Positions 29,469 to 38,024 of a stretch of DNA of 64,000 nucleotides are shown piece after piece; position 1 is the first letter of the stretch; the number at the start of each line of letters is the position of its first letter. A program made the translations under genes and the position numbers. Under the pieces are notes generated by a model. The model was not told the DNA's origin and made no database searches. It saw nothing but the letters and a program-made list of their open reading frames with translations. Source of the stretch: Brumimicrobium sp035497735 (lineage in GTDB: Bacteria; Bacteroidota; Bacteroidia; Flavobacteriales_D; Crocinitomicaceae). Location: contig DATJCX010000037.1 of assembly GCA_035497735.1 (NCBI GenBank), positions 62,001-126,000 on the forward strand, written 5' to 3'.

Positions 29469-29503
29469 TCAAAAAAAAGAGATTGTCTCATTTTCTAAGA
29501 CAA
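29469..29503 (-). terminator. Terminator of metG
   Basis: TTGTCT (29483-29488) pairs with AGACAA (29498-29503). On the minus strand it is followed by TCTC and a run of eight T. It lies about 40 nt past the metG stop. Confidence 0.7.
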
Positions 29504-29540
29504 CCCCATATTTTGTATTTTCTGTATTTTATTTGAGAAA

Positions 29541-31622
29541 CTATCTCACTTCCGCGCCAACTTCCATTTCGTCAGAAGGTGCGACAAACTCTAACTTTCC
29601 TTCGCTATTTTCTGCCATTAGAATCATTCCATTAGAAACCACTCCACGCAATTTTCTCGGAGGTAAGTTCAAAAGAACAGTTACTCTCTTTCCAACTACT
29701 TCTTCTGGTTTATAATGTTCTGCAATTCCAGAAACAATTGTTCTTTGGTCTAAACCTACATCTACAAGTAGTTCTAGTAACTTATCTGCCTTAGGAACCG
29801 CTTGAGCACTAAGGATTTTCCCAACACGAACATCTAATTTCATAAAATCATCAAATTCGATATCTTCTTTCTGTGGATTTACTGTTTTCTCTACTGTCTT
29901 TTCCACTGCTACTTGATTTTCTTTTTGAGAAGCAAGTAAAATAGCTTTTTCATTTTCTACCATTTCATCCTCTATCTTTTGGAATAAGATACTTGGTTTG
30001 TTTGTTTTTGAACCAGCAGGCAATAAATCAATTGCCCCAGCTTGACTCCAATCAAATTCATTGATATTTAGGAATGTTCTAACTTTAGCTGCCGTCAACG
30101 GTAAGAATGGATCAAATAAAATAGATAAGTTTGCCGTTATCTGCAATGCAATATACATGATTGTTTCTACACGCTTCGGATCGGTTTTCATTACCTTCCA
30201 GGGTTCTGTTTCAGCTAGATATTTATTACCAATTCTCGCTAATCCCATCACTTCGCTTTGCGCTTCTCTTATCTTGTATTGATAAAGTAGTGCTTCCACC
30301 TTAGCAGGAACTTCTTTAATTGCTTGAATCACTTTTTGGTCTTCTTCCGTTAACGCTCCTAGCGCTGGAACAACACCTTCATAATATTTATCCGTTAAAA
30401 CCAAGGCACGGTTCACAAAATTCCCCATTACATCGGCCAACTCATTATTTACTCTCGACTGATAATCAGCCCAAGTAAACTCACTGTCCTTACTTTCAGG
30501 AGCAATAGAAGTCAAAACATACTTCAACTCGTCAATCTTATCCGGATAACGTTCAATGTATTCGTGTAACCAAACTGCCCAGTTTCTTGAAGTAGAGAAC
30601 TTGTCTCCTTCTAAATTCAAGAACTCAGAAGCTGGTACATTGTCTTGTAGAATTAATCCACCATGTTCTTTTAAAAGAATAGGGAAAATAACCGCATGGA
30701 ATACGATGTTGTCTTTTCCAACAAAATGAACCAATTTTCTATCGCCAGTCCAGTAATCTTTCCAATCTTTACCTACTGATGCAGCCCAATCTTTAGTTGC
30801 CGAAATGTAACCAATTGGAGCGTCTAACCAAACATACAATACTTTTCCTTCTGCATCAGGAAGTGGAACCGGAATTCCCCAGTCCAAATCTCTTGTCATA
30901 GAACGTGAATGCAAACCACCATCAATCCAACTCAAACATTGTCCTGAAACTTGATTTCTCCATTCTTTAGGATTGTGTTGTTGAACACCATCTAAAGTTC
31001 CTTCCTTAATCCATTCTCTCAACCAGTCTTCGTGACGACCCATCGGTAAGTACCAATGAGAAGTTTCTCTTAAAACAGGTGTTTTTCCACTTAAAGTTGA
31101 AATAGGATTAATTAAATCAGTTGGACTCAAAGCCGAACCACATTTCTCGCACTGATCACCATAAGCACCCGCTGCGTGACACTTAGGGCATTCACCAGTA
31201 ATATATCTATCTGCTAGGAATTGATTGTATTCTTCATCGTAATACTGTTGGCTTGTTTCTTTTGTAAAAGCTCCATTTTCATAAAGTTTTAAAAAGAAAT
31301 CTTGTGCTGTCTTTGTATGTGTCTCAGCAGTTGTTCTATGAAAGATATCAAATTGAATATCAAAGTTTTTAAAAGCATCTGCTAAAACTTTATGGTATTT
31401 ATCTACAATCTCACGTGGAGATATTCCCTCCTTTTTCGCGCGCAATGTAATAGCAGCTCCATATTCATCACTTCCACAGATAAAAGCAACATCATGTTTC
31501 TTATGACGTAAAAAACGTACAAATATATCAGCAGGCAAGTAAACCCCAGCTACGTGTCCTAAATGTAAAGGACCGTTTGCATATGGTAAAGCACAGGTTA
31601 CGGTAAATTTATCTTTTCCCAT
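29541..31622 (-). CDS. metG: Methionyl-tRNA synthetase
   Basis: A 693-residue class I aminoacyl-tRNA synthetase. Seen: the HIGH motif as HLGH (ANGPLHLGHVAG), a zinc-binding knuckle with CPKCHAAGAYGDQCEKCG, the KMSKS motif as KFSTS (EGDKFSTSRNWAVW), and a C-terminal tRNA-binding OB domain (DFMKLDVRVGKILSAQ) from about residue 595. This is the long form that dimerises through the Trbp111-like domain. -7 box TATCTTTG at 31646-31653 gives a leader of about 20 nt. It is monocistronic. Confidence 0.98.
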   Translation of the reverse strand: MGKDKFTVTCALPYANGPLHLGHVAGVYLPADIFVRFLRHKKHDVAFICGSDEYGAAITLRAKKEGISPREIVDKYHKVLADAFKNFDIQFDIFHRTTAETHTKTAQDFFLKLYENGAFTKETSQQYYDEEYNQFLADRYITGECPKCHAAGAYGDQCEKCGSALSPTDLINPISTLSGKTPVLRETSHWYLPMGRHEDWLREWIKEGTLDGVQQHNPKEWRNQVSGQCLSWIDGGLHSRSMTRDLDWGIPVPLPDAEGKVLYVWLDAPIGYISATKDWAASVGKDWKDYWTGDRKLVHFVGKDNIVFHAVIFPILLKEHGGLILQDNVPASEFLNLEGDKFSTSRNWAVWLHEYIERYPDKIDELKYVLTSIAPESKDSEFTWADYQSRVNNELADVMGNFVNRALVLTDKYYEGVVPALGALTEEDQKVIQAIKEVPAKVEALLYQYKIREAQSEVMGLARIGNKYLAETEPWKVMKTDPKRVETIMYIALQITANLSILFDPFLPLTAAKVRTFLNINEFDWSQAGAIDLLPAGSKTNKPSILFQKIEDEMVENEKAILLASQKENQVAVEKTVEKTVNPQKEDIEFDDFMKLDVRVGKILSAQAVPKADKLLELLVDVGLDQRTIVSGIAEHYKPEEVVGKRVTVLLNLPPRKLRGVVSNGMILMAENSEGKLEFVAPSDEMEVGAEVR

Positions 31623-31645
31623 TCAATTTTTCAGTTTTAAAAATG

Positions 31646-31653
31646 CAAAGATA
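31646..31653 (-). promoter_or_regulatory. -7 box of metG
   Basis: Minus-strand TATCTTTG matches TAnnTTTG, 23 nt before the ATG. Confidence 0.55.
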
Positions 31654-31711
31654 AGGGAAAGTTTTTGTCAATGAACATTTGACAATTGAGATTTGACACT
31701 AAAAGTGGAAT

Positions 31712-33643
31712 TTAATACTCACTTTCAACATAGAGATACTGCTTTAGTTTTTCTAAAGTGGCTGGACCAATCCCTTTAATTTTCAATAATTCGTCGATGC
31801 TAGACACTTTCTCTTGACTATTTACATACTCCTCAATAAGCAAAGCTGTTTTCTTTCCAACTCCCGGAATATATTCCAAGTCTTTCGCGGTGGCTATATT
31901 TAAGTCCAAAGGAAATAAACTCTTTAGAACACTTGCTTGATCGTTTAGCTTTTTAACACCTACAGAATCAGGATATTCCCACATTCCTAATGCGTTTTCC
32001 TTTGCAAATAGTTCATAGGTTTTAAATGCTTTTATCGAATCCGCTTGCTGTCTATTCCAGTACGAATAAGTTCCGTTTCCTGTCTTTATCATTTCACCGT
32101 TAACCTCCAAGGTGGAACTGTCATCTTGAGCGGTAATATAAGCGTGATATCTACCAAATAAATGGTCGGGAAGCTCTTTTCCTGCGGAGAATTTTAATCG
32201 TTTTCCTTGAATCAGTTTTTCAAAATAAGCGTTCCCTTCTGCAGAGTAATAGAAACATGAGTCTTTATTCCCGGCAAAAGTTCTTGGAATTTCAACTCCT
32301 AGAAGGCTCACTGGATAATACAGGCCTGTTTCTAGTTCCACTTCTAAACTTCCTTTGGAAATCCTAAAATCCTCGTACCACCTAGCAGTATCTATCGTTG
32401 GGAACCTATGGAAGCTCATACGATTTGCGCGATTTTGAACGCCTTTAAAGTCTTGATAAAATTGATTCGCAATGGCATTATCATGAATGATTAATATATT
32501 CTCATCATTGGTTTTTTCGGCCGCAATAGAAAAGTTATATGAACCCGCAATAACAATTGCCTTCTTGTCATTTGAATAGGGATACTTCGTATCAATAATG
32601 ATTGTTTTAGCATGAAGTTTTCTCACTTCCCTTCCAGATAAAATAGAGCGATTCCCGAAATTCATCTCTGGCTTACTCCAAATTTCATCTTGATTTCTAT
32701 AACGCGCATAGAAAGCAGGATCAATCACTCCGTTTAACTCAATTTCTCCCCTTCCTGAACGCTCTATCATAGCCCGACTAATATCAATATTCGGACTAAT
32801 TGCGAAAGCTAAAAAATGAACATCGTGTTTTGCTTCATTAATTAACTCGGTAATGCGTTTTGAAATACTTAGTTTTCTACCACTTCTATCTACAGGACCA
32901 AAGTAAACTTCAACCTTTATATCGTTAACGTAGTGGATATGCTTGACTTTATTGGATTTATTCTGATGGAAGTTTGCTTTATTGGGATTAGGCTCAGCCT
33001 TTTTACTACCCCACATCTCTTCAAACTCATCGTTGTATGCTTTTGCAATTCCATTGTCTTTTACAACAAAAGTCACGTTTGTATTCCAGTTTCCCGTATA
33101 GGTTAAATTCATCGAACCTGTCCAAACATAATCATCATTTGGATTAGCATCAAGCACATCGATTACTGCGAATTTATGGTGCATAATTGCACCTGCATTG
33201 GGAATCTTTTCACTTTGAAAAGTGATTTCTCCATTCGGGTGATAAACCGTTCCAGCGTCATCGATGCTATAAATCCCAGCTTTTCGAAGTGTATCCCAAA
33301 ATGGAATGTTAAATCTTGGACTTCTATCTCTATTGCTATCATCGGTGATTACACGAACGCGAACACCACGACGTGCTGCATTTGCCAAAGCATGCGCCAC
33401 TCGTATATTCTGAAGGTCGTAGGCTACTAAATCAACGCTGTATTTTGCACTATCTATTCTATCTAAAAGCGGGACAAACATATCCCATAGATCATTTGCT
33501 TCGTTGTTTTCCCAAGCAACATTCTTGTCGCCACTAGAATTAAAATACACCTTTAGGTACTCTACCTTACTAGTATCTTTCTGCGCTGCATAGCTTGTAA
33601 AGCTAAGGCTAAAAATTAAAGATAGAAAAAGGAAATACTTCAT
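31712..33643 (-). CDS. Exported phospholipase D-like/SNase-like/HhH fusion protein
   Basis: A 643-residue exported protein with a signal peptide (ending near SYAAQ). It has two phospholipase D-type HKD sites: HHKFAVID (H155/K157) ending GSMNLT, and HAKTIIID (H344/K346) with GSYNFS. Residues about 455-560 resemble a degenerate staphylococcal-nuclease fold (GNAYFEKLIQGKRLKF, FGRYHAYI, LEVNGEMIKTGNGTYSYW, ENALGMWEY). The C-terminus carries two helix-hairpin-helix units (LEYIPGVGKKTALLIEEY and LLKIKGIGPATLEKLKQY) like ComEA. A DNA-acting extracellular nuclease or phosphodiesterase is inferred. Single gene. Confidence 0.88.
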   Translation of the reverse strand: MKYFLFLSLIFSLSFTSYAAQKDTSKVEYLKVYFNSSGDKNVAWENNEANDLWDMFVPLLDRIDSAKYSVDLVAYDLQNIRVAHALANAARRGVRVRVITDDSNRDRSPRFNIPFWDTLRKAGIYSIDDAGTVYHPNGEITFQSEKIPNAGAIMHHKFAVIDVLDANPNDDYVWTGSMNLTYTGNWNTNVTFVVKDNGIAKAYNDEFEEMWGSKKAEPNPNKANFHQNKSNKVKHIHYVNDIKVEVYFGPVDRSGRKLSISKRITELINEAKHDVHFLAFAISPNIDISRAMIERSGRGEIELNGVIDPAFYARYRNQDEIWSKPEMNFGNRSILSGREVRKLHAKTIIIDTKYPYSNDKKAIVIAGSYNFSIAAEKTNDENILIIHDNAIANQFYQDFKGVQNRANRMSFHRFPTIDTARWYEDFRISKGSLEVELETGLYYPVSLLGVEIPRTFAGNKDSCFYYSAEGNAYFEKLIQGKRLKFSAGKELPDHLFGRYHAYITAQDDSSTLEVNGEMIKTGNGTYSYWNRQQADSIKAFKTYELFAKENALGMWEYPDSVGVKKLNDQASVLKSLFPLDLNIATAKDLEYIPGVGKKTALLIEEYVNSQEKVSSIDELLKIKGIGPATLEKLKQYLYVESEY

Positions 33644-33772
33644 TTTGATTTTTTATTGCTTTTCAAGTCCATAAAAGATATAGACAATTGACTAAGTTAA
33701 TAATTTTCTCTATAAATTACTTGAAGAGCTAAAAATATGCCGAAATATAAGAATTTAGAAAAACGAGCAGTA

Positions 33773-34513
33773 CTACGCTTCCATTTTTACGATTTTACCA
33801 TCTATCAAAATTGGAATAACATCCATTTGATTAGGTGTTAAACAGTATTTAATGTCCTCGTTTAGATTCAATCTCTTCAGTCTTCTTCTGTGCGAACTAG
33901 ATTTCAAGTAACCCATATAATTTCCTCTTGCAGATTGGAATAAGTATTTAGCAGCAACAGAACTATCTTCATCTGAAGTGAACTTTCCAGTATTAATCAA
34001 TGCATCAGCAATCGCACCACCGCAAATAGTATCTTCTAAGTTGAATTTATCTTTCCAACCAGAACATAAGCAAAGAACATCTTTACCTTGACTTTCTAGC
34101 CAGTCAACAACCGCTTGTAAGTTGATTAAAGAACCGATGATTACCGTTTCTGCTTCACTTGCGATATTAATAGCCCTTGTTCCATTTGTTGTAGTCAAGG
34201 CAACTTCCTTACCTATAAGTTCAGGGTCCATGTAACTATAAGGCGAGTTTCCGATATCAAAACCTTCAACGATTTCACCTTGTCGCTCTGCACCAACTAA
34301 ATAGCCTTTTGCTTTATACTCCAAAGCCTCTTCAACTGTAGAGACAGGTATAACGCTCTTTAAACCATTATTGATTGCAGAACAAATTGCACTTGTTGCA
34401 CGAAGCACATCAATTACAACTACAATGTCAAACCTACCTTTGAAGTAAGAATAATCTTCAGGTGTGAAACATACTTCAACGTAATTCTTTTTTCTTGAAA
34501 CTTGCTGACTCAT
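33773..34513 (-). CDS. comB: 2-phosphosulfolactate phosphatase family (ComB)
   Basis: A 246-residue protein with the ComB pattern: VVVIDVLRATSAICSAINNG, GAERQGEIVEGFDIGNSPY, and LTTTNGTRAINIASEAE, CSGWKDKFNLEDTICGGAIADAL. The named member acts in coenzyme M synthesis, but homologues occur in many bacteria without methanogenesis, so the substrate here is uncertain (sulfolactate or another phospho-acid). It follows prfC by 15 nt on the same strand. Confidence 0.92.
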   Translation of the reverse strand: MSQQVSRKKNYVEVCFTPEDYSYFKGRFDIVVVIDVLRATSAICSAINNGLKSVIPVSTVEEALEYKAKGYLVGAERQGEIVEGFDIGNSPYSYMDPELIGKEVALTTTNGTRAINIASEAETVIIGSLINLQAVVDWLESQGKDVLCLCSGWKDKFNLEDTICGGAIADALINTGKFTSDEDSSVAAKYLFQSARGNYMGYLKSSSHRRRLKRLNLNEDIKYCLTPNQMDVIPILIDGKIVKMEA

Positions 34514-34528
34514 CTAAATACTATCTTT

Positions 34529-36121
34529 TTATGCTTTAACTTTAAATTCTGATGTTGTATGGAAAGTAATTTTAGGATAATCCCTTTCCGCCATTTGTAG
34601 TAAGAAAGTAGTTTCCGCTAAAAACACTAAGTTACCATCTTTATCCTTAGCAATGCTCCCCACCTTTGCTTTTTGGAATCTATCTAATTCTGCTTGATCT
34701 TCGGCAGTTATCCAAGTTGCCTTATGATAATTCATCGGAGTAAAAGAACATTTAGCGCCGTACTCATTCAGTAAACGATATAGAATAACGTCAAACTGAA
34801 GTTGTCCAACCGTTCCAACGATCTTTCTACTACCTGGTTCTTGCACAAATAATTGAGCAACACCTTCATCCATCAACTGACGAATACCTTTTTCTAATTG
34901 CTTAGATTTCATCGGATCATCGTTACGTAGTTCCTGGAAGAATTCAGGTGAGAATGATGGAATACCAATAAAACTAAAATCTTTTCCTTCCGTTAAAGTA
35001 TCTCCAATCTTAAAATTTCCTGAATCATACAAACCAACCACATCTCCTGGGTAAGCTTCATCCACAATACTTTTGTCTTGCGCCATGAAGGAAGTTGGAT
35101 TGGCGAATTTCATTTTCTTATTGTTACGAACGTGTTTATAAAAAGTATTACGTTCAAACTTTCCAGATACAATACGCAAGAAAGCAATCCTATCCCTATG
35201 GTTAGGATCCAAGTTGGCATGAATTTTAAAAACAAATCCAGAAAACTTAGGATCATTAGGTTCTACCATTGACTGATTGGTATCTCTACCTCTCGGTTCT
35301 GGAGAAATCTCAATAAAAGTATCCAATAGTTCACGAATACCAAAGTTATTCACAGCTGAACCAAAGAATACAGGAGCAACTTTACCTGAAAGGTAATCAT
35401 CTACTTTAAAGTCGTCATAAACACCATCTATCAATTCTACGTCTTCCCGCAAGGTTCGAGCATTCTTTTCACCAACTATATCATCCAACTCAGAATCAGC
35501 AATACTATTCACTTTAATAATATTATCACTAACCTTCGTTTTATTAATATCAAAAAGGTCTAATTCCTTTTTATACAAGTTATATACCCCTTTAAATTCA
35601 TCACCAGCGCCAATCGGCCATGTTAAAGGACGAACTTGTAAATCTAATTTACTTTCAATTTCATCTAATAGGTCTAGCGGCTCTTTACCATATCTATCCA
35701 TTTTATTGATAAATACAATAACAGGCGTATCTCTCATTCTACAAACCTCCATTAGTTTTTCAGTTTGCTGCTCTACCCCATTCGCACTATCAATAACAAG
35801 AATTACACTATCTACTGCGGTTAATGTCCTATAAGTATCCTCCGCAAAATCCTTATGTCCGGGAGTATCTAAAATATTAATGTGCTTGTCCTTATATTCA
35901 AACGCCATTACAGAAGTAGCAACAGAAATACCACGTTGCTTCTCGATCTCCATAAAGTCGGAAGTAGCAGTCTTCTTAATTTTATTACTCTTTACCGCAC
36001 CTGCAGTTTGAATAGCACCACCAAATAACAATAGTTTTTCAGTCAATGTGGTCTTTCCCGCATCGGGGTGAGCAATAATTCCAAACGTTCTTCTTTTACT
36101 TATTTCCTTCTGGTATGACAT
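34529..36121 (-). CDS. prfC: Peptide chain release factor 3
   Basis: A 530-residue translational GTPase that recycles RF1/RF2. Seen: P-loop GIIAHPDAGKTTLTEKLL, switch region KQRGISVATSVMAF, DTPGHKDFAEDTYRTL, NKMDR, and the RF3 C-terminal domain. The ATG at 36121 is chosen over a longer frame (to 36175) because it fits the family start (SYQKEISKRRTFGIIAHPDAG) and because a -7 box lies at 36142-36149, inside the longer frame. It is followed by comB after 15 nt. Confidence 0.97.
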   Translation of the reverse strand: MSYQKEISKRRTFGIIAHPDAGKTTLTEKLLLFGGAIQTAGAVKSNKIKKTATSDFMEIEKQRGISVATSVMAFEYKDKHINILDTPGHKDFAEDTYRTLTAVDSVILVIDSANGVEQQTEKLMEVCRMRDTPVIVFINKMDRYGKEPLDLLDEIESKLDLQVRPLTWPIGAGDEFKGVYNLYKKELDLFDINKTKVSDNIIKVNSIADSELDDIVGEKNARTLREDVELIDGVYDDFKVDDYLSGKVAPVFFGSAVNNFGIRELLDTFIEISPEPRGRDTNQSMVEPNDPKFSGFVFKIHANLDPNHRDRIAFLRIVSGKFERNTFYKHVRNNKKMKFANPTSFMAQDKSIVDEAYPGDVVGLYDSGNFKIGDTLTEGKDFSFIGIPSFSPEFFQELRNDDPMKSKQLEKGIRQLMDEGVAQLFVQEPGSRKIVGTVGQLQFDVILYRLLNEYGAKCSFTPMNYHKATWITAEDQAELDRFQKAKVGSIAKDKDGNLVFLAETTFLLQMAERDYPKITFHTTSEFKVKA

Positions 36122-36141
36122 ATTCTTAAATGAATTTGTTG

Positions 36142-36149
36142 CAAATATA
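36142..36149 (-). promoter_or_regulatory. -7 box of prfC
   Basis: Minus-strand TATATTTG matches TAnnTTTG, 20 nt before the chosen ATG; it decides the start of prfC. Confidence 0.65.
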
Positions 36150-36235
36150 GATTTTAAAGTGAGAGAATTTAACAACTAAATCAAAAGAATTTAAAAATAC
36201 TTTAAAAAAATGATGTTCAATCCAAACATTTGTAT

Positions 36236-36243
36236 TATATTTG
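36236..36243 (+). promoter_or_regulatory. -7 box of the cold-shock gene
   Basis: TATATTTG matches TAnnTTTG, 24 nt before the ATG at 36268. Confidence 0.6.
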
Positions 36244-36267
36244 TTTTTTATTTATAATATATTTTTT

Positions 36268-36459
36268 ATGCCACAAGGAAAAGTAAAGTTTTTTAACGCT
36301 GAGAAAGGATACGGTTTTATCGTACAAGATTCAGGTAGAGACATTTTCGTTCATGCGAACGGATTAATTGACGAGATTAGAGAAAACGATGAAGTTGAAT
36401 TCGAAATCGAAGAAGGAAAAAAGGGATTAAACGCTATTGATGTAAAAGTTATAGGTTAA
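36268..36459 (+). CDS. Cold-shock domain protein (CspA family)
   Basis: A 63-residue protein, one OB-fold. The RNP1 motif is KGYGFIVQD and the RNP2 motif is DIFVHAN. It binds single-stranded RNA or DNA. The ATG at 36268 (MPQGKVKFFNAEKGYGF) is used; an upstream TTG frame begins inside the promoter box. It is monocistronic with a strong terminator 25 nt downstream. Confidence 0.97.
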   Translation: MPQGKVKFFNAEKGYGFIVQDSGRDIFVHANGLIDEIRENDEVEFEIEEGKKGLNAIDVKVIG

Positions 36460-36484
36460 TTATAAGATTTTTTTTAGTACTTAA

Positions 36485-36516
36485 AAAAGTCGTTGATTTA
36501 TCAACGGCTTTTTTTT
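36485..36516 (+). terminator. Rho-independent terminator of the cold-shock gene
   Basis: An 8-bp core stem (36489-36496 with 36501-36508, one G.U pair) extended by A/T pairs, a TTTA loop and a run of eight T. Confidence 0.9.
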
Positions 36517-36765
36517 GTGTCTTTACTTTTCTAGCTATTGGATAAGCGCTTAGCAGGTTCGACAAGCAAATAAAGTGTACTATTCAATAAACAAGCACTA
36601 TATCCAACAATTTCGACACTATTTTTCATGAAATATAAGATAGTCGTCACACCTATTCTCAACACAACTACCACTTAATCAGATTTTAGACGACCTCTAT
36701 CAACCGTTCGTAGAATTTCAAATAAATTTATTTAAAATCATTCTATATAAGAGAAATAAAAGTAG

Positions 36766-36773
36766 TATATTTG
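36766..36773 (+). promoter_or_regulatory. -7 box 4 nt from the regulator ATG
   Basis: TATATTTG is followed by CAGT and then ATG at 36778. No -33 TTTG was found at the normal distance. Predicted transcript is leaderless. Confidence 0.55.
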
Positions 36774-36777
36774 CAGT

Positions 36778-37452
36778 ATGAAAGTGGTAATAGCAGATAG
36801 TAACGATATTATTAGAGTTGGTTTAAACACAATTCTTACGAGCGAGATTGGTGTTCAAATCGCTGGTGAAGTTGTGAACGCAAACGAACTAATAATGCTA
36901 TTAGAAAAAACACAAGTTGATGTAATCATCATCGACTATACCCAAGAAGCTTTCACAATTGATATTATTCCAAAAATCTTATCTATTCAAAAAGGTGTAA
37001 AAGTGATCGCTGTTACACCCGAACAAACACCCAATGTAATTATAGAAGCATTGAAGTCTGGCGTAACGAGTTACGTTAAGAAAGATTGTGATTTAGGTGA
37101 AATCAAAGATTCAGTAAAAGAAACAGTCCTTGGAAATCGTTTCTTTTGCGGAAAGATTTTAGATGTTATTCGTCGTGCTTCAATCGATGTAGAGCATCTT
37201 GACATGGTAAACTATTCTTGCGCTCCTGTTTCTATCTCCGAAAGAGAAATGGAAATCATCAAGTACATTGCAGAAGGAAGTACAAACATAGAGATAGCAG
37301 AACTATTACACTTGAGTCCACATACGGTAAACACACATAGAAAAAATGTGATGACAAAGTTGGGTGTTAAAAACACTGCCGGAATCGTAATGTATGCTGT
37401 AAAAAGCAATTTAGTTAGCCCAAACACTTTCCTATTCTCAGCTGGAGAGTAA
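36778..37452 (+). CDS. LuxR/NarL-type response regulator
   Basis: A 224-residue protein with a receiver domain (residues 1-120) and a LuxR-type helix-turn-helix (about 155-215: SEREMEIIKYIAEGSTNIEIAELLHLSPHTVNTHRKN, split here by reading). The phospho-acceptor is Asp53 in VIIIDYT, the conserved Thr is 80 and Lys 101. No histidine kinase gene is adjacent, so it is an orphan regulator. The mRNA may be leaderless. Confidence 0.95.
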   Translation: MKVVIADSNDIIRVGLNTILTSEIGVQIAGEVVNANELIMLLEKTQVDVIIIDYTQEAFTIDIIPKILSIQKGVKVIAVTPEQTPNVIIEALKSGVTSYVKKDCDLGEIKDSVKETVLGNRFFCGKILDVIRRASIDVEHLDMVNYSCAPVSISEREMEIIKYIAEGSTNIEIAELLHLSPHTVNTHRKNVMTKLGVKNTAGIVMYAVKSNLVSPNTFLFSAGE

Positions 37453-37501
37453 TTTTTTCATTCGTAGCCCACTTTTCGGCGCGCATTCTCTTAACTTTGC
37501 T

Positions 37502-37509
37502 TATTTTTG
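37502..37509 (+). promoter_or_regulatory. -7 box of the DUF4293 gene
   Basis: TATTTTTG matches TAnnTTTG, 18 nt before the ATG at 37528. Confidence 0.5.
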
Positions 37510-37527
37510 TAGGAAAATTACAATATC

Positions 37528-38007
37528 ATGATTCAACGAATTCAAACATTGTGGCTCTTAGCAGCGATTATTATTTTATGCATCATCAGTTTTAGTGGAA
37601 ATTTCTTTATTTACGTAACAGATATTGCATTTTACAATTTTGACGCCAATGGTATCACTCAAAAGACTTTAGACAATAAAGAAGTGATGAGCATAACCGC
37701 TTATCCAATATATTTCGCAACATTAGGAATGGCAGTTTTCGCCATGTTTATCATTTTTAGTTATAAAAACTTAAAGCGTCAATACACCTATGCAAAATTT
37801 TTGTGGGGACTTTATATCTTCTCATTGTTTGCCATTGTAACTTGGAATTACTACATAGCAGGAAATCAAGTAGATGGTAAGATTTTACGAAGCAACTTCG
37901 GTGCTAATTTTTATTTAATGGTCATAGGCTTACCACTGGTGCATTTAGCAATGGTGAATATAGGCAAGGACAAAAACAAAATTGATTCTCTTAATCGTTT
38001 AAGATAA
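37528..38007 (+). CDS. DUF4293 family membrane protein
   Basis: A 159-residue integral membrane protein with four hydrophobic segments. The start MIQRIQTLWLLAAII is the family hallmark. It is restricted to Bacteroidota and has no known function. The ABC-F gene follows 17 nt later on the same strand, so the two may be co-transcribed. Confidence 0.92.
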   Translation: MIQRIQTLWLLAAIIILCIISFSGNFFIYVTDIAFYNFDANGITQKTLDNKEVMSITAYPIYFATLGMAVFAMFIIFSYKNLKRQYTYAKFLWGLYIFSLFAIVTWNYYIAGNQVDGKILRSNFGANFYLMVIGLPLVHLAMVNIGKDKNKIDSLNRLR

Positions 38008-38024
38008 GAGTAATAAAAGAAAAA

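Larger units (their letters stand above)
36460..36777. other. Intergenic region between csp and the LuxR-type regulator
   Basis: It holds the csp terminator (36485-36516) and, at its end, the -7 box of the regulator (36766-36773). The ~240 nt between show no coding frame, repeat or clear RNA structure apart from a 12-bp palindrome AATAAATTTATT at 36721-36732. Confidence 0.6.

Noticed and set aside
36122..36175. Longer prfC N-terminus
   Set aside because: It would begin upstream of the -7 box at 36142-36149 and adds residues not seen in RF3 proteins.
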